Shown: positions 51,158-61,063, counted from the first letter of the stretch. The stretch: DNA of 64,000 bases from Pseudomonas baetica (GCF_019733355.1 NZ_JAIHLQ010000002.1:62001-126000); one strand, 5' to 3'. Numbers and translations are program-made. The notes: generated from the letters alone by a model not told the origin.

Positions 51158-52282
51158 ATGCGTGGCGTATTTCGAGAAGACCACAACATGTTCCGTGATC
51201 AGGCCCGCCGTTTCGTCGACCGCGAAATTGTGCCCTACCTGCATGAGTGGGAAAAGAACGGCATCGTTCCCAAGGAAGTCTGGCTCAAGGCCGGTGAGAA
51301 CGGCTTGTTATGCTCCACGGTGCCCGAAGAATACGGTGGCCCCGAAGGCGACTTCGGTCACTCGGCGGTGATGATCGAAGAGCTGGCGCGAGCCAACGCC
51401 ACCGCCGTAGGTTTCACCACTCACTCGGAAATCGTCACCCCTTACATCGTTGCCTATGGCAGCGAAGAGCAAAAGCAGCAATGGCTGCCGCGCATGGTCA
51501 GCGGTGAATTGATTGGCGTGATTGCCATGAGCGAACCAGGCATTGGTAGCGACCTGCGAGCCATGCGTACTTCGGCGCGGCGTGATGGTGACGACTACAT
51601 CGTCAACGGTCAGAAGACTTTCATCACTAACGGCGGTAATGCTGGCCTTGTGGTCACTGCCACCAAGATTGACCCTTCGGCCAAAGAACTGACCCTGATC
51701 TGCGTTGAGGAAGACCGAGCCGGCTTCGCCAAGGGGCGTCTGCTGGAAAAGATTGGCCTGAAAGGGCAAGACACCGCCGAATTGTTTTTTGATGAAGTCC
51801 GGGTGCCCGTCGGCAATCGATTGGGTGAGGAGGGCATGGGATTCAAATACCTGACTCATCAATTGGCTTGGGAACGCCTGATCATCGCGATTCGTGCCGC
51901 GCAATCCATCGACACGCTGCTGGAAGAAACCATCGGCTACACCCGGGAGCGCAAGGTCTTCGGAAAACCGGTACTCGACTTCCAGAACACCCGCTTCAAA
52001 CTCGCTGAAGCCAAGGCCCAGGCCACCATGTTGCGGGTGTTCGTCGACGACTGCCTGGCCAAAGTGATGCGCGGTGAACTGACGCCGGAAATCGCGGCAA
52101 TGGCCAAACTGCTGGGATCGGAAATGCAGGGCAAGCTGCTTGACGAATTCCTGCAATTACATGGCGGCTACGGCTTCATGAGTGAATACAAGATCAGCCG
52201 CGCCTGGGTCGACGCCCGGGTCGCGCGCATCTATGGCGGCACCTCGGAAATCATGAAAGAAATCATCGGCCGTACTCTTTGA
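51158..52282 (+). CDS. Acyl-CoA dehydrogenase
   Basis: 374 residues of the full-length, catalytic type: VIAMSEPGIGSDLRAMRTSA (FAD loop), FITNGGNAGLVVTATK, TRERKVFGKPVLDFQNTRFKLAEA and IYGGTSEIMKEIIGRTL, whose Glu is at the position of the catalytic base in one branch. It should introduce a double bond into a CoA-bound chain or ring fragment. GGAG lies before the ATG. It closes the lower-pathway gene run. Confidence 0.88.
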   Translation: MRGVFREDHNMFRDQARRFVDREIVPYLHEWEKNGIVPKEVWLKAGENGLLCSTVPEEYGGPEGDFGHSAVMIEELARANATAVGFTTHSEIVTPYIVAYGSEEQKQQWLPRMVSGELIGVIAMSEPGIGSDLRAMRTSARRDGDDYIVNGQKTFITNGGNAGLVVTATKIDPSAKELTLICVEEDRAGFAKGRLLEKIGLKGQDTAELFFDEVRVPVGNRLGEEGMGFKYLTHQLAWERLIIAIRAAQSIDTLLEETIGYTRERKVFGKPVLDFQNTRFKLAEAKAQATMLRVFVDDCLAKVMRGELTPEIAAMAKLLGSEMQGKLLDEFLQLHGGYGFMSEYKISRAWVDARVARIYGGTSEIMKEIIGRTL

Positions 52283-52306
52283 AGCACAACTGCATGAGGC
52301 AAACTG

Positions 52307-52858
52307 ATGAGTAACTCCCTTTACGACATTTCGCTGAAGCAGATCGATGGAAGCGTCCGCACCCTTGGCGACTATCGGGGCAAAGTTCTGCTGGTGGTCA
52401 ACGTCGCTTCAAAATGCGGGCTTACCCCGCAATACGAGGGTTTGGAAAAACTGTACCAAGACAAAAAATCCCAAGGCCTGGAAATACTGGGTTTCCCCGC
52501 CAACAACTTCAAGGAACAAGAACCGGGTAGCGATGTGGAAATCGTTGAGTTCTGTTCAGTGAACTATGACATTCACTTTCCGTTGTTCTCGAAAATATCG
52601 GTTGTCGGCGCGGACCAGCATCCTCTCTACGCCGAGCTGACTGCCGCACAACTCGAAACGACGGGTGAGGGCCCTTTTCGGGAGCGTCTGCAGGGTTATG
52701 GAATCGAGTCAGACAACACAACGGACGTACTCTGGAACTTCGAAAAGTTTCTGATTGATCGGCAGGGCACGGTCGTTGCTCGTTTTGCTCCGGACATTGC
52801 GGCTGATGATCCTCGTTTGCTTGAAGCAATCGAAGCTCAATTAGTCCAAGAGGCGTGA
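52307..52858 (+). CDS. Glutathione peroxidase-family enzyme
   Basis: 183 residues. The redox Cys is in [19 protein letters not shown], followed by [13 protein letters not shown] and [12 protein letters not shown] with the conserved Trp and Asn. It reduces hydroperoxides using glutathione or thioredoxin. With P450s and dioxygenases nearby, protection from peroxides is a reasonable role. It lies 24 bases after the acyl-CoA dehydrogenase and directly before panC. Confidence 0.88.
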   Translation: MSNSLYDISLKQIDGSVRTLGDYRGKVLLVVNVASKCGLTPQYEGLEKLYQDKKSQGLEILGFPANNFKEQEPGSDVEIVEFCSVNYDIHFPLFSKISVVGADQHPLYAELTAAQLETTGEGPFRERLQGYGIESDNTTDVLWNFEKFLIDRQGTVVARFAPDIAADDPRLLEAIEAQLVQEA

Positions 52859-52859
52859 A

Positions 52860-53747
52860 GTGGTGCTGACAGTCGATACGGTTAGCGCGCTTCGTGCGCT
52901 CGTGGCGCGTGCACGAGGTGAAAACAAGAAAGTCGCGCTGGTGCCGACAATGGGCAACTTGCATGACGGTCATATCGCCCTGATTCATTGCGCAAAGCAG
53001 CGAGCCGACTTTGTGGTCGCCAGCATCTTCGTCAATCCACTCCAGTTCGGGGCGAATGAGGATCTCGCCAACTATCCTCGGACCCCCGACGCCGATCGCG
53101 AAAGACTGGTCAACGCCGGGTGTGATGCGCTGTTTGCCCCTGCTGTCGAACAGATCTATCCAGATGGAATGCTCAATCAGGCCATCGTCAGTGTGCCGAA
53201 CGTGTCTGATGGTCTTTGCGGTGCAGCACGCCCTGGTCACTTTGACGGGATGGCCACTGTCGTTGCCAAGTTGCTGAACATCGTTCAGCCAGACGTGGCG
53301 GTTTTCGGGGAAAAGGACTATCAGCAGCTGGCAGTCATCCGCTCGATGGTCAGGGATCTCAATATGGTGACTGACGTTGTCGGTGCACCGACGATCCGGG
53401 CCGCGGACGGCTTGGCATTATCGTCGCGCAACGGCTATCTGAGTGACCATGAGCGTTCGGTAGCCCCCGTCCTTTACGCTTGTTTGAAGCAAATGGCGGC
53501 GAGTATCCAGATTGAGAGGCGGGTGGATGAGCGCCAGTTGATTGAATGTCATCAACGTATAAGCGACGCCGGTTTTCAGCTGGAATACTTTGAAGTCAGG
53601 AATGCCCAGGATTTAAAACCTCTGACAAGCACCGATACTCACTTTGTGATTCTGGTGGCGGCGCGCATCGGCAAAACGCGGCTCATTGACAATCTGACAG
53701 TGGAATTTCGGACATCAAAAAGATCACCAGAGGAACAACACCAATGA
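52860..53747 (+). CDS. panC: Pantoate-beta-alanine ligase (pantothenate synthetase)
   Basis: 295 residues from GTG 52860. Key motifs are intact: [15 protein letters not shown] (nucleotide HxGH), [45 protein letters not shown] and [11 protein letters not shown]. It makes pantothenate, the precursor of CoA. A panC inside a CoA-thioester catabolic island, apart from any panB, is unusual; it may be an extra copy that supports high CoA demand. Whether the genome has another panC cannot be seen from this window. Confidence 0.9.
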   Translation: MVLTVDTVSALRALVARARGENKKVALVPTMGNLHDGHIALIHCAKQRADFVVASIFVNPLQFGANEDLANYPRTPDADRERLVNAGCDALFAPAVEQIYPDGMLNQAIVSVPNVSDGLCGAARPGHFDGMATVVAKLLNIVQPDVAVFGEKDYQQLAVIRSMVRDLNMVTDVVGAPTIRAADGLALSSRNGYLSDHERSVAPVLYACLKQMAASIQIERRVDERQLIECHQRISDAGFQLEYFEVRNAQDLKPLTSTDTHFVILVAARIGKTRLIDNLTVEFRTSKRSPEEQHQ

Positions 53748-54601
53748 GCCTTTATCGAGCGTTCACTGTTCTTGGCCTGTGCCTTGTCTCTCTTGTCGGC
53801 ATGGCTCAACAAGCGCCAGTGGATGCCTATGGTGCCGACACCCAGCGTGCCAACGCCTTGCTGGTAAAAGCTGTCGCCGAATACAAAGCCAAGGGCGACA
53901 CCGCTATGGCCGAGTTCAGCCGGCAGGGAGCCTATGTCGATGGTGAGCTGTACATCTACGTGGTCGATACCTCCGGTGTGATGCTTGCCAGCGGTGGGCC
54001 TTCGGTTTCACTGGTCGGAAAACCGGTGGTCAGTGTGCTGGACGACGACCTCAAGGCTGCATTACAACAAGCCATTTCGCAGCCAGAAGACGGCATCGTG
54101 CGTAGCGCCGAATACCGCTGGTGGAACTGGCAACACGGCAAGGTCGAGCGTAAGCGCGTGTTCTATCAACGAGTGAAAGATCGGGTGATCTCCGTGGGTT
54201 ACTACATGCCACGGTCCAGCCCCGAGCAGGCACAACAGCTGCTGCGCCAGATTTCCGAGCAAGTTGCCAGCAACGCGAAAACCACCGTCGAGCTCATTAA
54301 TCAGCACGATAAGCAGCTTACCCAGGATGATCTTTACGCCTTTGTGGTGGACCTGAAAACCAAGCGGTTCGTCGCTCACGGCTTTTCGCCCCGGCTGATC
54401 GGCACCGACTTCAAGTCATTGCGCTCAACCGACGGCAAGCCGATTGGCGAGGACATACTCAAGCAGATGAACGCGCATGAAGCAGGCGAGATCACCTATC
54501 AATGGCGCAACCCTATGACCGGGCAGAACGAATACAAGAGGACTTTTCTGCAGCGGGTTAATGGATACGTCGTGGCCGTGGGCTGCTATGCAATCAAATG
54601 A
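53744..54601 (+). CDS. Exported tandem Cache-domain protein
   Basis: 285 residues with a signal peptide ([19 protein letters not shown]). Two single Cache-type repeats follow: [16 protein letters not shown] with [19 protein letters not shown] (about 30-150), and [23 protein letters not shown] with [22 protein letters not shown] (about 195-285). There is no membrane anchor or signalling domain, so it is probably a periplasmic small-ligand binding protein. ATG overlaps the panC stop, so it is translated with panC. Confidence 0.8.
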   Translation: MSLYRAFTVLGLCLVSLVGMAQQAPVDAYGADTQRANALLVKAVAEYKAKGDTAMAEFSRQGAYVDGELYIYVVDTSGVMLASGGPSVSLVGKPVVSVLDDDLKAALQQAISQPEDGIVRSAEYRWWNWQHGKVERKRVFYQRVKDRVISVGYYMPRSSPEQAQQLLRQISEQVASNAKTTVELINQHDKQLTQDDLYAFVVDLKTKRFVAHGFSPRLIGTDFKSLRSTDGKPIGEDILKQMNAHEAGEITYQWRNPMTGQNEYKRTFLQRVNGYVVAVGCYAIK

Positions 54602-54643
54602 TCAAGGCAGGAACAACAGGAACCCACTGTCAGGAGCGTACGC

Positions 54644-55384
54644 ATGACTGATTTGGTATTGCTGCATGGCGGAAACCATGGGTCCTGGTGTTGGGAACAC
54701 TTTGTGGAAGCGTTAAACCAGCAACCCGGATGCTTCGACCGCGTGATCACTCTGGATATGCCAGGGTGCGGCAAGAAGCGCGGTCGGGATGTTGCGTCCC
54801 TGCGGCTAGACGACGTGGTCAACGAACTTAATGAAGACCTGCATGCACTCGGCGTGAACCAGGCCGTGTTGCTTGGGCATTCCATCGCGGGGGGCGTGCT
54901 GCCAATGATGGTGGTGGCCGCTCCGCAACTATATTCGCAGCTGGTTTACCTGGCCTGCGCATTGCCCAGTGAAGGCCAATCGATTCTGGCGTTGCTTGGC
55001 ACTACGCTGCATGGCGAAAGCCCGGAACATGTCGGTTGGCCGCTGGACCCAGTGCAAACAACTCCTCAAGCGCTGGCCGTGGCCATGTTCGGTCAGGACT
55101 TGAGTGAGCAAACCCTGAGTTGGTTGTTAAGCGAAGTGAGTCAGGACACGACGCCACTCTGTGTGGCGACAGACTCCATCAGTCGTGAGGGGTATCAAGG
55201 ATCGATCCCGGCGACTTACATCATCACCCTGCGCGACAACATTTTGCCCATCGACTGGCAGCGCCGTTTTGCGCAACGTGCCGGTGCTGGCGTGGTGATC
55301 GAAATCGATACGGCGCACGAGCCGTTCGTATCACACCCCCAGCTGCTGGCGGATGTCGTACGGGGTATAGAGCGGCATGAGTGA
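54644..55384 (+). CDS. Alpha/beta-hydrolase
   Basis: 246 residues with an alpha/beta-hydrolase fold: LLHGGNHGSWCWEHF (oxyanion region), nucleophile Ser in GHSIAGG, a late Asp in TLRDNILPIDWQ and His in DTAHEPFVSH. AGGAGC lies before the ATG. It resembles small esterases of the EstC/hydroxynitrile-lyase type. The substrate is unknown. It shares one overlapping base with the MFS gene that follows, so the two form a coupled pair. Confidence 0.85.
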   Translation: MTDLVLLHGGNHGSWCWEHFVEALNQQPGCFDRVITLDMPGCGKKRGRDVASLRLDDVVNELNEDLHALGVNQAVLLGHSIAGGVLPMMVVAAPQLYSQLVYLACALPSEGQSILALLGTTLHGESPEHVGWPLDPVQTTPQALAVAMFGQDLSEQTLSWLLSEVSQDTTPLCVATDSISREGYQGSIPATYIITLRDNILPIDWQRRFAQRAGAGVVIEIDTAHEPFVSHPQLLADVVRGIERHE

Positions 55385-56586
55385 TGGGCAATATCGGTGT
55401 TTTAAGCCGGAGCGACGGCACGGCAAATCAACGCAACGGGTTGATCCTGTCCATCATCGTATTCAACTTTGTCTCGTACGTGTGCAGTGGCTTGCCGCTC
55501 GCGGTGTTGCCGGGCTACGTCCTCAATGACCTGGGCCTGACCTCGGTTTTCGCGGGTGTGGTGATCAGCTCGCAGTACCTGGCGACGCTCCTGGCCCGCC
55601 CCTTGGCCGGTGGCGTGGCTGATCGCCTGGGTGCCAAATACGCGGTTGTGTGCGGGTTCAGTGGCTTGATGTTGAGCGGCGCCCTGACGGCGCTCGCCAT
55701 TATCCTGCCCACCCAACCCTGGTTGACCCTGACGCTATTACTGCTGGGGAGGCTGGTGTTGGGGGCGTCCACGGCCATGATCTCCACGCCCTGCTGCACC
55801 TGGGCCATCGGGTTATGTGGTGCCCCTCGGGCGGCACAGGTCATGTCGTGGAACGGAATAGCGGCTTACGGCGGCACGGCTGTTGGCGCGCCACTGGGTG
55901 TGCTGCTGCGCAATTCGATGGGTATCGCCAGTGTGGGACTGTGCACCGTGTTGCTTGGCTTGGCGTTCCTGCTTTTGGCTCTGGGCAAGCGCCCAGCGCC
56001 ATTGGTTGCAGGCGCCCGGCTGGCTTTTTATCGAGTCCTGTTCGCGGTCATGCCCAACGGCCTGGTCCTGGTTTGCAGCTCGGTAGGATTTGGCGGGCTT
56101 ACGGCCTTCGTCGCACTGTATTTCGATAGTCTCGGCTGGGACCACGCCGCTTATTGCTTAAGTGGTTTCGGCGCAGGCTTCATCGTTGCCCGATTGTCGT
56201 CGCCGGGAATACTGCAGCGATTCAGAGGGTACAAAGTGGTGGGCGGCTGCCTGCTTGTGCAGACGTTGGGCATGCTGCTGATATGGCTCGCGCCTTCGCC
56301 TGCGCTGGCAATTGCCGGCGGCGCGCTGACCGGCATAGGGGTGTCATGGGTCTACCCGGGGCTTGGGGTGGAGACATTGGCCAGCACTCCGGCCGTGAAC
56401 CGTAACTCGGCGCTCAGTGCCCTTTCATTATTCTTCGATATTGCAGTGGGGATGGCCGGTCCGGTGATGGGCCTGGTTGCGTCAGGTTTTGGTTTTGCTG
56501 CGATATTTCTCTGTGCAGCACTGATGTCGATGGGCGGGTTTCTGGTAGTGCTCTGCCTATGGCGGAAGGGCCGTATACGCGATTAG
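55384..56586 (+). CDS. MFS transporter
   Basis: 400 residues with 12 predicted helices and MFS features: ARPLAGGVADRLGAKYAVVCG loop near residue 65, RLVLGAST and the GxxxG-rich helices. It starts at ATG 55384, overlapping the hydrolase stop. Likely an efflux or uptake carrier for the hydrolase's substrate or product. No link to diterpenoids is visible. Confidence 0.83.
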   Translation: MGNIGVLSRSDGTANQRNGLILSIIVFNFVSYVCSGLPLAVLPGYVLNDLGLTSVFAGVVISSQYLATLLARPLAGGVADRLGAKYAVVCGFSGLMLSGALTALAIILPTQPWLTLTLLLLGRLVLGASTAMISTPCCTWAIGLCGAPRAAQVMSWNGIAAYGGTAVGAPLGVLLRNSMGIASVGLCTVLLGLAFLLLALGKRPAPLVAGARLAFYRVLFAVMPNGLVLVCSSVGFGGLTAFVALYFDSLGWDHAAYCLSGFGAGFIVARLSSPGILQRFRGYKVVGGCLLVQTLGMLLIWLAPSPALAIAGGALTGIGVSWVYPGLGVETLASTPAVNRNSALSALSLFFDIAVGMAGPVMGLVASGFGFAAIFLCAALMSMGGFLVVLCLWRKGRIRD

Positions 56587-56791
56587 TGTTAGTTGTTTAA
56601 TAGCATACCTCTGTTTCACATAACTGACGTGCAAGTAAGCTCTCCGACGATCTGTCAGCGGGAAAATAACAGAACCAGCTATACCGCTATTGGCCGATTG
56701 CTGCGTGTCATGTCGGGTCGGAATCGACCCGAACCGAGCTCTCAGCGATATATACATAACTACAAGGAGTTCAGCGTTATAAGAATTCGAC
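56587..56791. other. Intergenic gap before the integrase
   Basis: 205 bp with no clear gene, palindrome or terminator. It separates the last accessory gene from the end of the recombinase gene. Confidence 0.4.
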
Positions 56792-58246
56792 TTATGAGGA
56801 CGGCAGAGTCTCTGCGGCTGCGTAGTCTGGAAAGGACATCATCGACTCGATCGCTGGGTGCTCGTAGGTTGAGGACAATACGGCGCTGAGTCGATCGCCC
56901 AACAGATTCCAGGCGCGTTTCTTCTCTTCGGCATAGTCGTGATGCAGGTAGTGGCGTCTCACCCGAGAGCCGGCCAGCACATGGTTTTGACAGCGATCGA
57001 TGACGTCCAGGCTGACACTCAAGGCCTGCATCATGGTCGCTCCCGTTCGGCGCAGGTCATGCGGTGTCCAGTCACCGTTCTGGCCGTTGGCAAGGACCAG
57101 CGTATCGTCATGACGCCGCCTGGAGAGGGCCTTGCGGTTTTTGAACCGCGCCTGGCGATCGCCGACCTGTTTACTCACCACTTTTACGTCCACATGCCCA
57201 TCATCCAGCTTGTTCGGGAAGCACCATTGGGAATGTCCCGTTAGGGTCTTCAGTTCCTGAAAGAAATGCAGGGCGAAGGGGGAGAGGAATACATGGTGGT
57301 CCTGTTTCTTGCCGCGAGTGCCTTTGACGTTTTCACTGGGGAGGAACCACGTCTGCTGGTCCAGATCGACATTTTTCCATTCGGCCTGGAGCAACTCGCC
57401 AATCCGGCACAGGGTGCCCAGGCTGATCCAAAGCGCGAGTTGGGTTTCCTTCTTCAGTGGTCGAATGCCTTCATATTTTTGCCCGGCGGGGAGGCCGTTG
57501 TAATCGGTGGTCATTTGCTGGAAGCGGTTGTGCAGTTCCAACAGCTCAGCCGGCGAAAGGATCCGGCTTCGTTCGGCCTCGTAATCGGCAGGGATCAGGG
57601 GGGTGATGTCGACCAGCTCCGTTGGATCGCCCTCGACCAGCAACGCCCGCCAAGGTTGGCGCTTTCTGGCCCAGCTGAACATCTGGCTGAGGTCGGCGAA
57701 GAAGCTGATCGCTTGCCGGTGAGCGCCGCGGTTGACCACGGTGCGGATCAGCGCCCGAATATCGTGTTCGGAAACATTGTTCACCGCGGTCTTGCCGAGT
57801 GCCGGGAATAGGTCCTTGTTAAAGCGCCGTTGCAACTCGGCATTGCCGTCTTTACGCGCGACGCCATCCAACAGCCAGGCCTTGGCCAGATCCTGGACGG
57901 TCAGTGTCTGCACCTTCGTCGACTTTTCTTGTGCGGCTTTTGCGTTCGTCGCGGCATGAGCCTGTGCCTTGGCGGTTTTCTTTTGCTCGTTGGGATTGAT
58001 CTGCTCATCGATGAGCGCTCGGGCCTGGTTGCGGGCCTTGCGGATGTCCGTCAGGGATTTGCGCGGCCAGGACCCGCAGGAGTACTCTTTGTTCTGGTCG
58101 CCCCAGCGATAACGATAGAAAAAGCTGACTGACACACCGTCTTTACGGACTGAGATTCGACCGGCGAGATTGCCATCCTCCCGGAGGATGCGGCCGGCAT
58201 CATCGGCGGTCAGCGACTCGAGTTCTTTGATGGTGATTTTGGCCAT
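56792..58246 (-). CDS. Tyrosine recombinase (island integrase)
   Basis: 484 residues from Met at 58246 (GGGGGA ten bases upstream). N-terminal arm-type DUF4102 domain (about 1-90), then the core-binding region and a catalytic domain with LCRIGELLQAEW (first Arg), H-D-L-R-R (HxxR), CQNHV (third His), and a C-terminal VRRHYLHHDY containing the nucleophilic Tyr. It is of the P4/ICE type that uses tRNA genes as targets. It reads away from the tRNA-Pro fragment about 160 bp upstream, the arrangement expected for an integrase at the end of its island. Confidence 0.9.
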   Translation of the reverse strand: MAKITIKELESLTADDAGRILREDGNLAGRISVRKDGVSVSFFYRYRWGDQNKEYSCGSWPRKSLTDIRKARNQARALIDEQINPNEQKKTAKAQAHAATNAKAAQEKSTKVQTLTVQDLAKAWLLDGVARKDGNAELQRRFNKDLFPALGKTAVNNVSEHDIRALIRTVVNRGAHRQAISFFADLSQMFSWARKRQPWRALLVEGDPTELVDITPLIPADYEAERSRILSPAELLELHNRFQQMTTDYNGLPAGQKYEGIRPLKKETQLALWISLGTLCRIGELLQAEWKNVDLDQQTWFLPSENVKGTRGKKQDHHVFLSPFALHFFQELKTLTGHSQWCFPNKLDDGHVDVKVVSKQVGDRQARFKNRKALSRRRHDDTLVLANGQNGDWTPHDLRRTGATMMQALSVSLDVIDRCQNHVLAGSRVRRHYLHHDYAEEKKRAWNLLGDRLSAVLSSTYEHPAIESMMSFPDYAAAETLPSS

Positions 58247-58261
58247 AAAATGAGTTCCCCC

Positions 58262-58298
58262 TACTTTTCCCCCCACAAAAACGTCGGCTCTTGATGGA
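58262..58298. repeat. Imperfect repeat, copy A
   Basis: ACTTTTCCCCCCACAAAAAC then GTCGGCTCTTGATGGA. It resembles copy B at 58502-58541 (TTTTTTACCCCCACGAAAC then GACCGGCTCTGAGTGGA). It lies in the leader of the integrase gene. Confidence 0.5.
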
Positions 58299-58406
58299 CG
58301 TTACTGGACTCTCGTAGAGCAGAACACCGCTGGAGCTCAAGTAAATACTAGCTTAGAAAAATCCAGAGTAAAATTTTGGAAGCTTTCAAGAAGTATGAAA
58401 AAGGAG

Positions 58407-58451
58407 ATGGGGTGCTAGGGGTCGAGTGTTCGAATCACTCCGTCCCGACCA
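58407..58451 (+). other. tRNA-Pro(GGG) 3' fragment, probable att core
   Basis: 45 bases equal the 3' half of a proline tRNA: anticodon loop ATGGGGT (anticodon GGG), 3' anticodon stem GCTAG, variable loop, T-arm GAGTG-TTCGAAT-CACTC, acceptor strand CGTCCCG, discriminator A and CCA-type end. The 5' half is missing: the bases before it do not pair with the anticodon stem. This is the duplicated tRNA end left at the far side of an island by a tyrosine recombinase. The intact tRNA would lie left of the window. Confidence 0.75.
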
Positions 58452-58460
58452 TATAATTCA

Positions 58461-58495
58461 AGGGGTTGCGAGATTTTATCTCGCGACCCCTTTTT
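58461..58495 (+). terminator. Rho-independent terminator after the tRNA fragment
   Basis: AGGGGTTGCGAGA and TCTCGCGACCCCT pair around a five-base loop, followed by TTTT. It is probably the original tRNA terminator, now downstream of the att copy, which marks the right side as host chromosome. Confidence 0.8.
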
Positions 58496-58501
58496 ATTTA
58501 C

Positions 58502-58541
58502 TGGCTTTTTTACCCCCACGAAACGACCGGCTCTGAGTGGA
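58502..58541. repeat. Imperfect repeat, copy B
   Basis: Similar to copy A in the integrase leader but on the other side of the att fragment. It may be the remnant leader of another integrase that once used the same site. Confidence 0.4.
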
Positions 58542-58852
58542 ATTCTCACTGCTTTCCGAGTGAGCTGAAATCACATCGAAATGGCCGAACACCATGACCA
58601 TTCACCGGTGCCCGATTCACTTGAGCTTGCGTCGGATGACGTTGGCCGAGAAATTTTGCCGCGACTCGAGGAAAGCGAAGTCAGTTAAACGGCGGCAATC
58701 TGATACTGTTTTTTATGTTGGATCTGAGCCTTTTATTAGTTAACCGGTGCTCTATAGAGTGCGCGTCCGACGCACTAGTGGACAGTGATCGGCCGCCCAC
58801 TATTTCGGGCTCTCTAAAGACCGGACGACCTCGAGAGTCTTCAGGAACCACC

Positions 58853-61063
58853 ATGAATACTCGTCCAAGCTTTCACCGCAATACACTCCCCGAATCACAA
58901 CGTGACATTCTCGGCATGATCGCGACCGACCATCATCTGGGCGACATACTCTGCGCCATCTGTCAGATGCACGACGCACAGGCCCCCGAAACCTTCTGCT
59001 CTATCCTGCTTACTGATGCCGAGGGCAAGCACTTGCTGAGCGGCGCGGCGCCCAGCCTGCCGGTCGAATACAGTGACGCGATTCATGGAATGGCCATTGG
59101 TCCACAGGAAGGAACCTGCGGCACCGCAGCGTTCCGGCGCGAGCTGGTGGTCACCGAAGACATCGCCCGGGACCCGAACTGGGAGCGTTTCCGCAGCCTG
59201 GCGCTGGGGCATAACCTGCGTTCCTGCTGGTCACTGCCTTTGCTCTCCCACCAAGGAAGCGTGTTGGGTACGTTTGCCCTGTACCAGAACCGCGTCCATG
59301 CGCCGGACGAGGCGCAGATTCGACGACTGGCCTTTGCAGCCCAACTGGCAGTCATTGCGATCCGCCATGAGCGCGACGGCCAACGTCTGGAGGAAAGCGA
59401 ACAACGGTTTCGTTCATTGTTCACCTATAACCCCAACCCGGTGTTCGCCCTCGATCTGGGCGGCAACATCCAGAGTGTGAATCCGGCGGGCCTGAAGCTG
59501 AAACCGCACACTGCGAGCGATTTCATTGGTCATCATTTTTCCCATCTGGTACTCGAAGAAGACCTGGAACGGGTCAGTCAGCATTTTTCCGCAGCCCGCG
59601 CCGGAGAACCTCAGCGTTTCGAGGCGCGGGTTCTCGACGAGAGTCAAAATCTGCTGACCATGGACATCTCTAACCTGCCGATCATGGTCAACGGAGAAAT
59701 CGTCGGGGTATTTGGCATTGCCCGGGACATCAGCGAGCAAAAGCATTTCGAGCGCCAATTGAGTTTCAACGCCAGCCATGACCGCCTGACCGGTTTGCTT
59801 AACCGTGTTTCGCTTGAAGACCGGCTTATGCTGGATTGTCACATCAGTCGTCGGCGCAAGCGTCGTCTGGCGGTGATGTGCATTGACCTGGATGGATTCA
59901 AATCCATCAACGATTCGATCGGACACTACTTTGGCGATCAGGTGCTGATTGAGGTGGCGCAGCGTATGACCCAGCAGGTTCGTCCCGGCGATACCATCGT
60001 GCGCATGGGCGGTGACGAATTTATCGTACTGCTGCCGGACCTGCTTCGTGATGAGGACGTTGTACCGGTGGTCGAGCGCTTGATGGCCAGCATTGCCAGG
60101 CCCTACTGCATCCAGGGCATTGACCTGCACCTGAGTGCAAGCGTCGGCATCACCCTGAGCGATGGTCACATCGAGCAGCCGATGCAGCTGATCCAGCAGG
60201 CTGACATGGCCATGTACAAAGCCAAGCAGCAAGGGCGCAACAATTTTCAGTGGTACACCAGCGATCTTAATCAGCGCGTTTGCGAGCACGCGAGCCTGCG
60301 CAATGACCTGCAAAAGGCGATCGAAACTCAGTCGTTGCAGCTGCATTACCAACCGCAGATAGACGCGCGCACGGGTCGGGTGGTCGGGATCGAAGCGTTG
60401 CTGCGCTGGGAGCATCCGGAAAAAGGATTTATCTCACCCGCGGTGTTTGTGCCGGTGGCAGAGGACAGTGGTCAGATCATCCCGCTGAGCCTTTGGGTAC
60501 TCGATACGGCCTGCGCGCACTTGCGCCAGTTAGGCGAGCGGGGCATCACCGGCATCTCGATGGCGGTGAATATTTCGCCGATGCATTTTCAGCGTGTCCA
60601 TTTCGTCCAGTATGTACAAGCCACCCTGGAGAAACACGGACTCTGTGGTGAGCAACTGGAGTTGGAGATCACCGAGTCGCTTCTGTTGCATAACGCTGAA
60701 CAGGCGATCGACACGTTGCACCGGCTCAAGGCGTTGGGGGTTTGCATTGCGCTCGATGATTTCGGCACCGGTTTTTCCAGCCTCAGCTACCTCAAGCGTT
60801 TGCCCATCGACAAGATCAAGATTGACCGCTCGTTCATCCAGGAAATCGCCACCGACCATCACGATGCTGCGATCACCCAAGGCATAATTTCCATGGCCCA
60901 TCACCTCAGCCTGACGGTGGTCGCCGAAGGTGTGGAAACGGCGTCTCAGGTGGATTTCCTGAAGGGCAGTCGCTGCGATGTTTTTCAGGGGTATTACTTT
61001 GCCAAACCAATGCCCTATGCAGACATCGAAGCTTTCCTGAGCCATCCCGCGTCCCATCCCTGA
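58853..61063 (+). CDS. GAF-PAS-GGDEF-EAL cyclic-di-GMP enzyme
   Basis: 736 residues from ATG 58853 (AGGA upstream; the longer frame has no site). Order: GAF (about 30-165), PAS (about 180-295), GGDEF (about 300-460, with intact R-M-G-G-D-E-F at 384-390) and EAL (about 480-725, E-A-L at 514-516 plus the DDFGTGFSSLSYLKRLP metal site). Both catalytic motifs look intact, so it could make and break cyclic-di-GMP. No membrane segment, so it senses an internal signal through GAF and PAS. It lies right of the att site, in likely chromosome backbone. Confidence 0.9.
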   Translation: MNTRPSFHRNTLPESQRDILGMIATDHHLGDILCAICQMHDAQAPETFCSILLTDAEGKHLLSGAAPSLPVEYSDAIHGMAIGPQEGTCGTAAFRRELVVTEDIARDPNWERFRSLALGHNLRSCWSLPLLSHQGSVLGTFALYQNRVHAPDEAQIRRLAFAAQLAVIAIRHERDGQRLEESEQRFRSLFTYNPNPVFALDLGGNIQSVNPAGLKLKPHTASDFIGHHFSHLVLEEDLERVSQHFSAARAGEPQRFEARVLDESQNLLTMDISNLPIMVNGEIVGVFGIARDISEQKHFERQLSFNASHDRLTGLLNRVSLEDRLMLDCHISRRRKRRLAVMCIDLDGFKSINDSIGHYFGDQVLIEVAQRMTQQVRPGDTIVRMGGDEFIVLLPDLLRDEDVVPVVERLMASIARPYCIQGIDLHLSASVGITLSDGHIEQPMQLIQQADMAMYKAKQQGRNNFQWYTSDLNQRVCEHASLRNDLQKAIETQSLQLHYQPQIDARTGRVVGIEALLRWEHPEKGFISPAVFVPVAEDSGQIIPLSLWVLDTACAHLRQLGERGITGISMAVNISPMHFQRVHFVQYVQATLEKHGLCGEQLELEITESLLLHNAEQAIDTLHRLKALGVCIALDDFGTGFSSLSYLKRLPIDKIKIDRSFIQEIATDHHDAAITQGIISMAHHLSLTVVAEGVETASQVDFLKGSRCDVFQGYYFAKPMPYADIEAFLSHPASHP

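Larger units (their letters stand above)
58247..58852. other. Island junction: att site, terminator and flanking DNA
   Basis: The 606-bp gap carries the att-like tRNA fragment (58407-58451), its terminator (58461-58495), and two related stretches flanking them (58262-58298 and 58502-58541). Nothing else is recognised before the GGDEF/EAL gene. Confidence 0.6.

Noticed and set aside
58407..58451. Complete tRNA-Pro gene
   Set aside because: Only the part from the anticodon loop to CCA is present; the D arm and 5' acceptor strand are missing.
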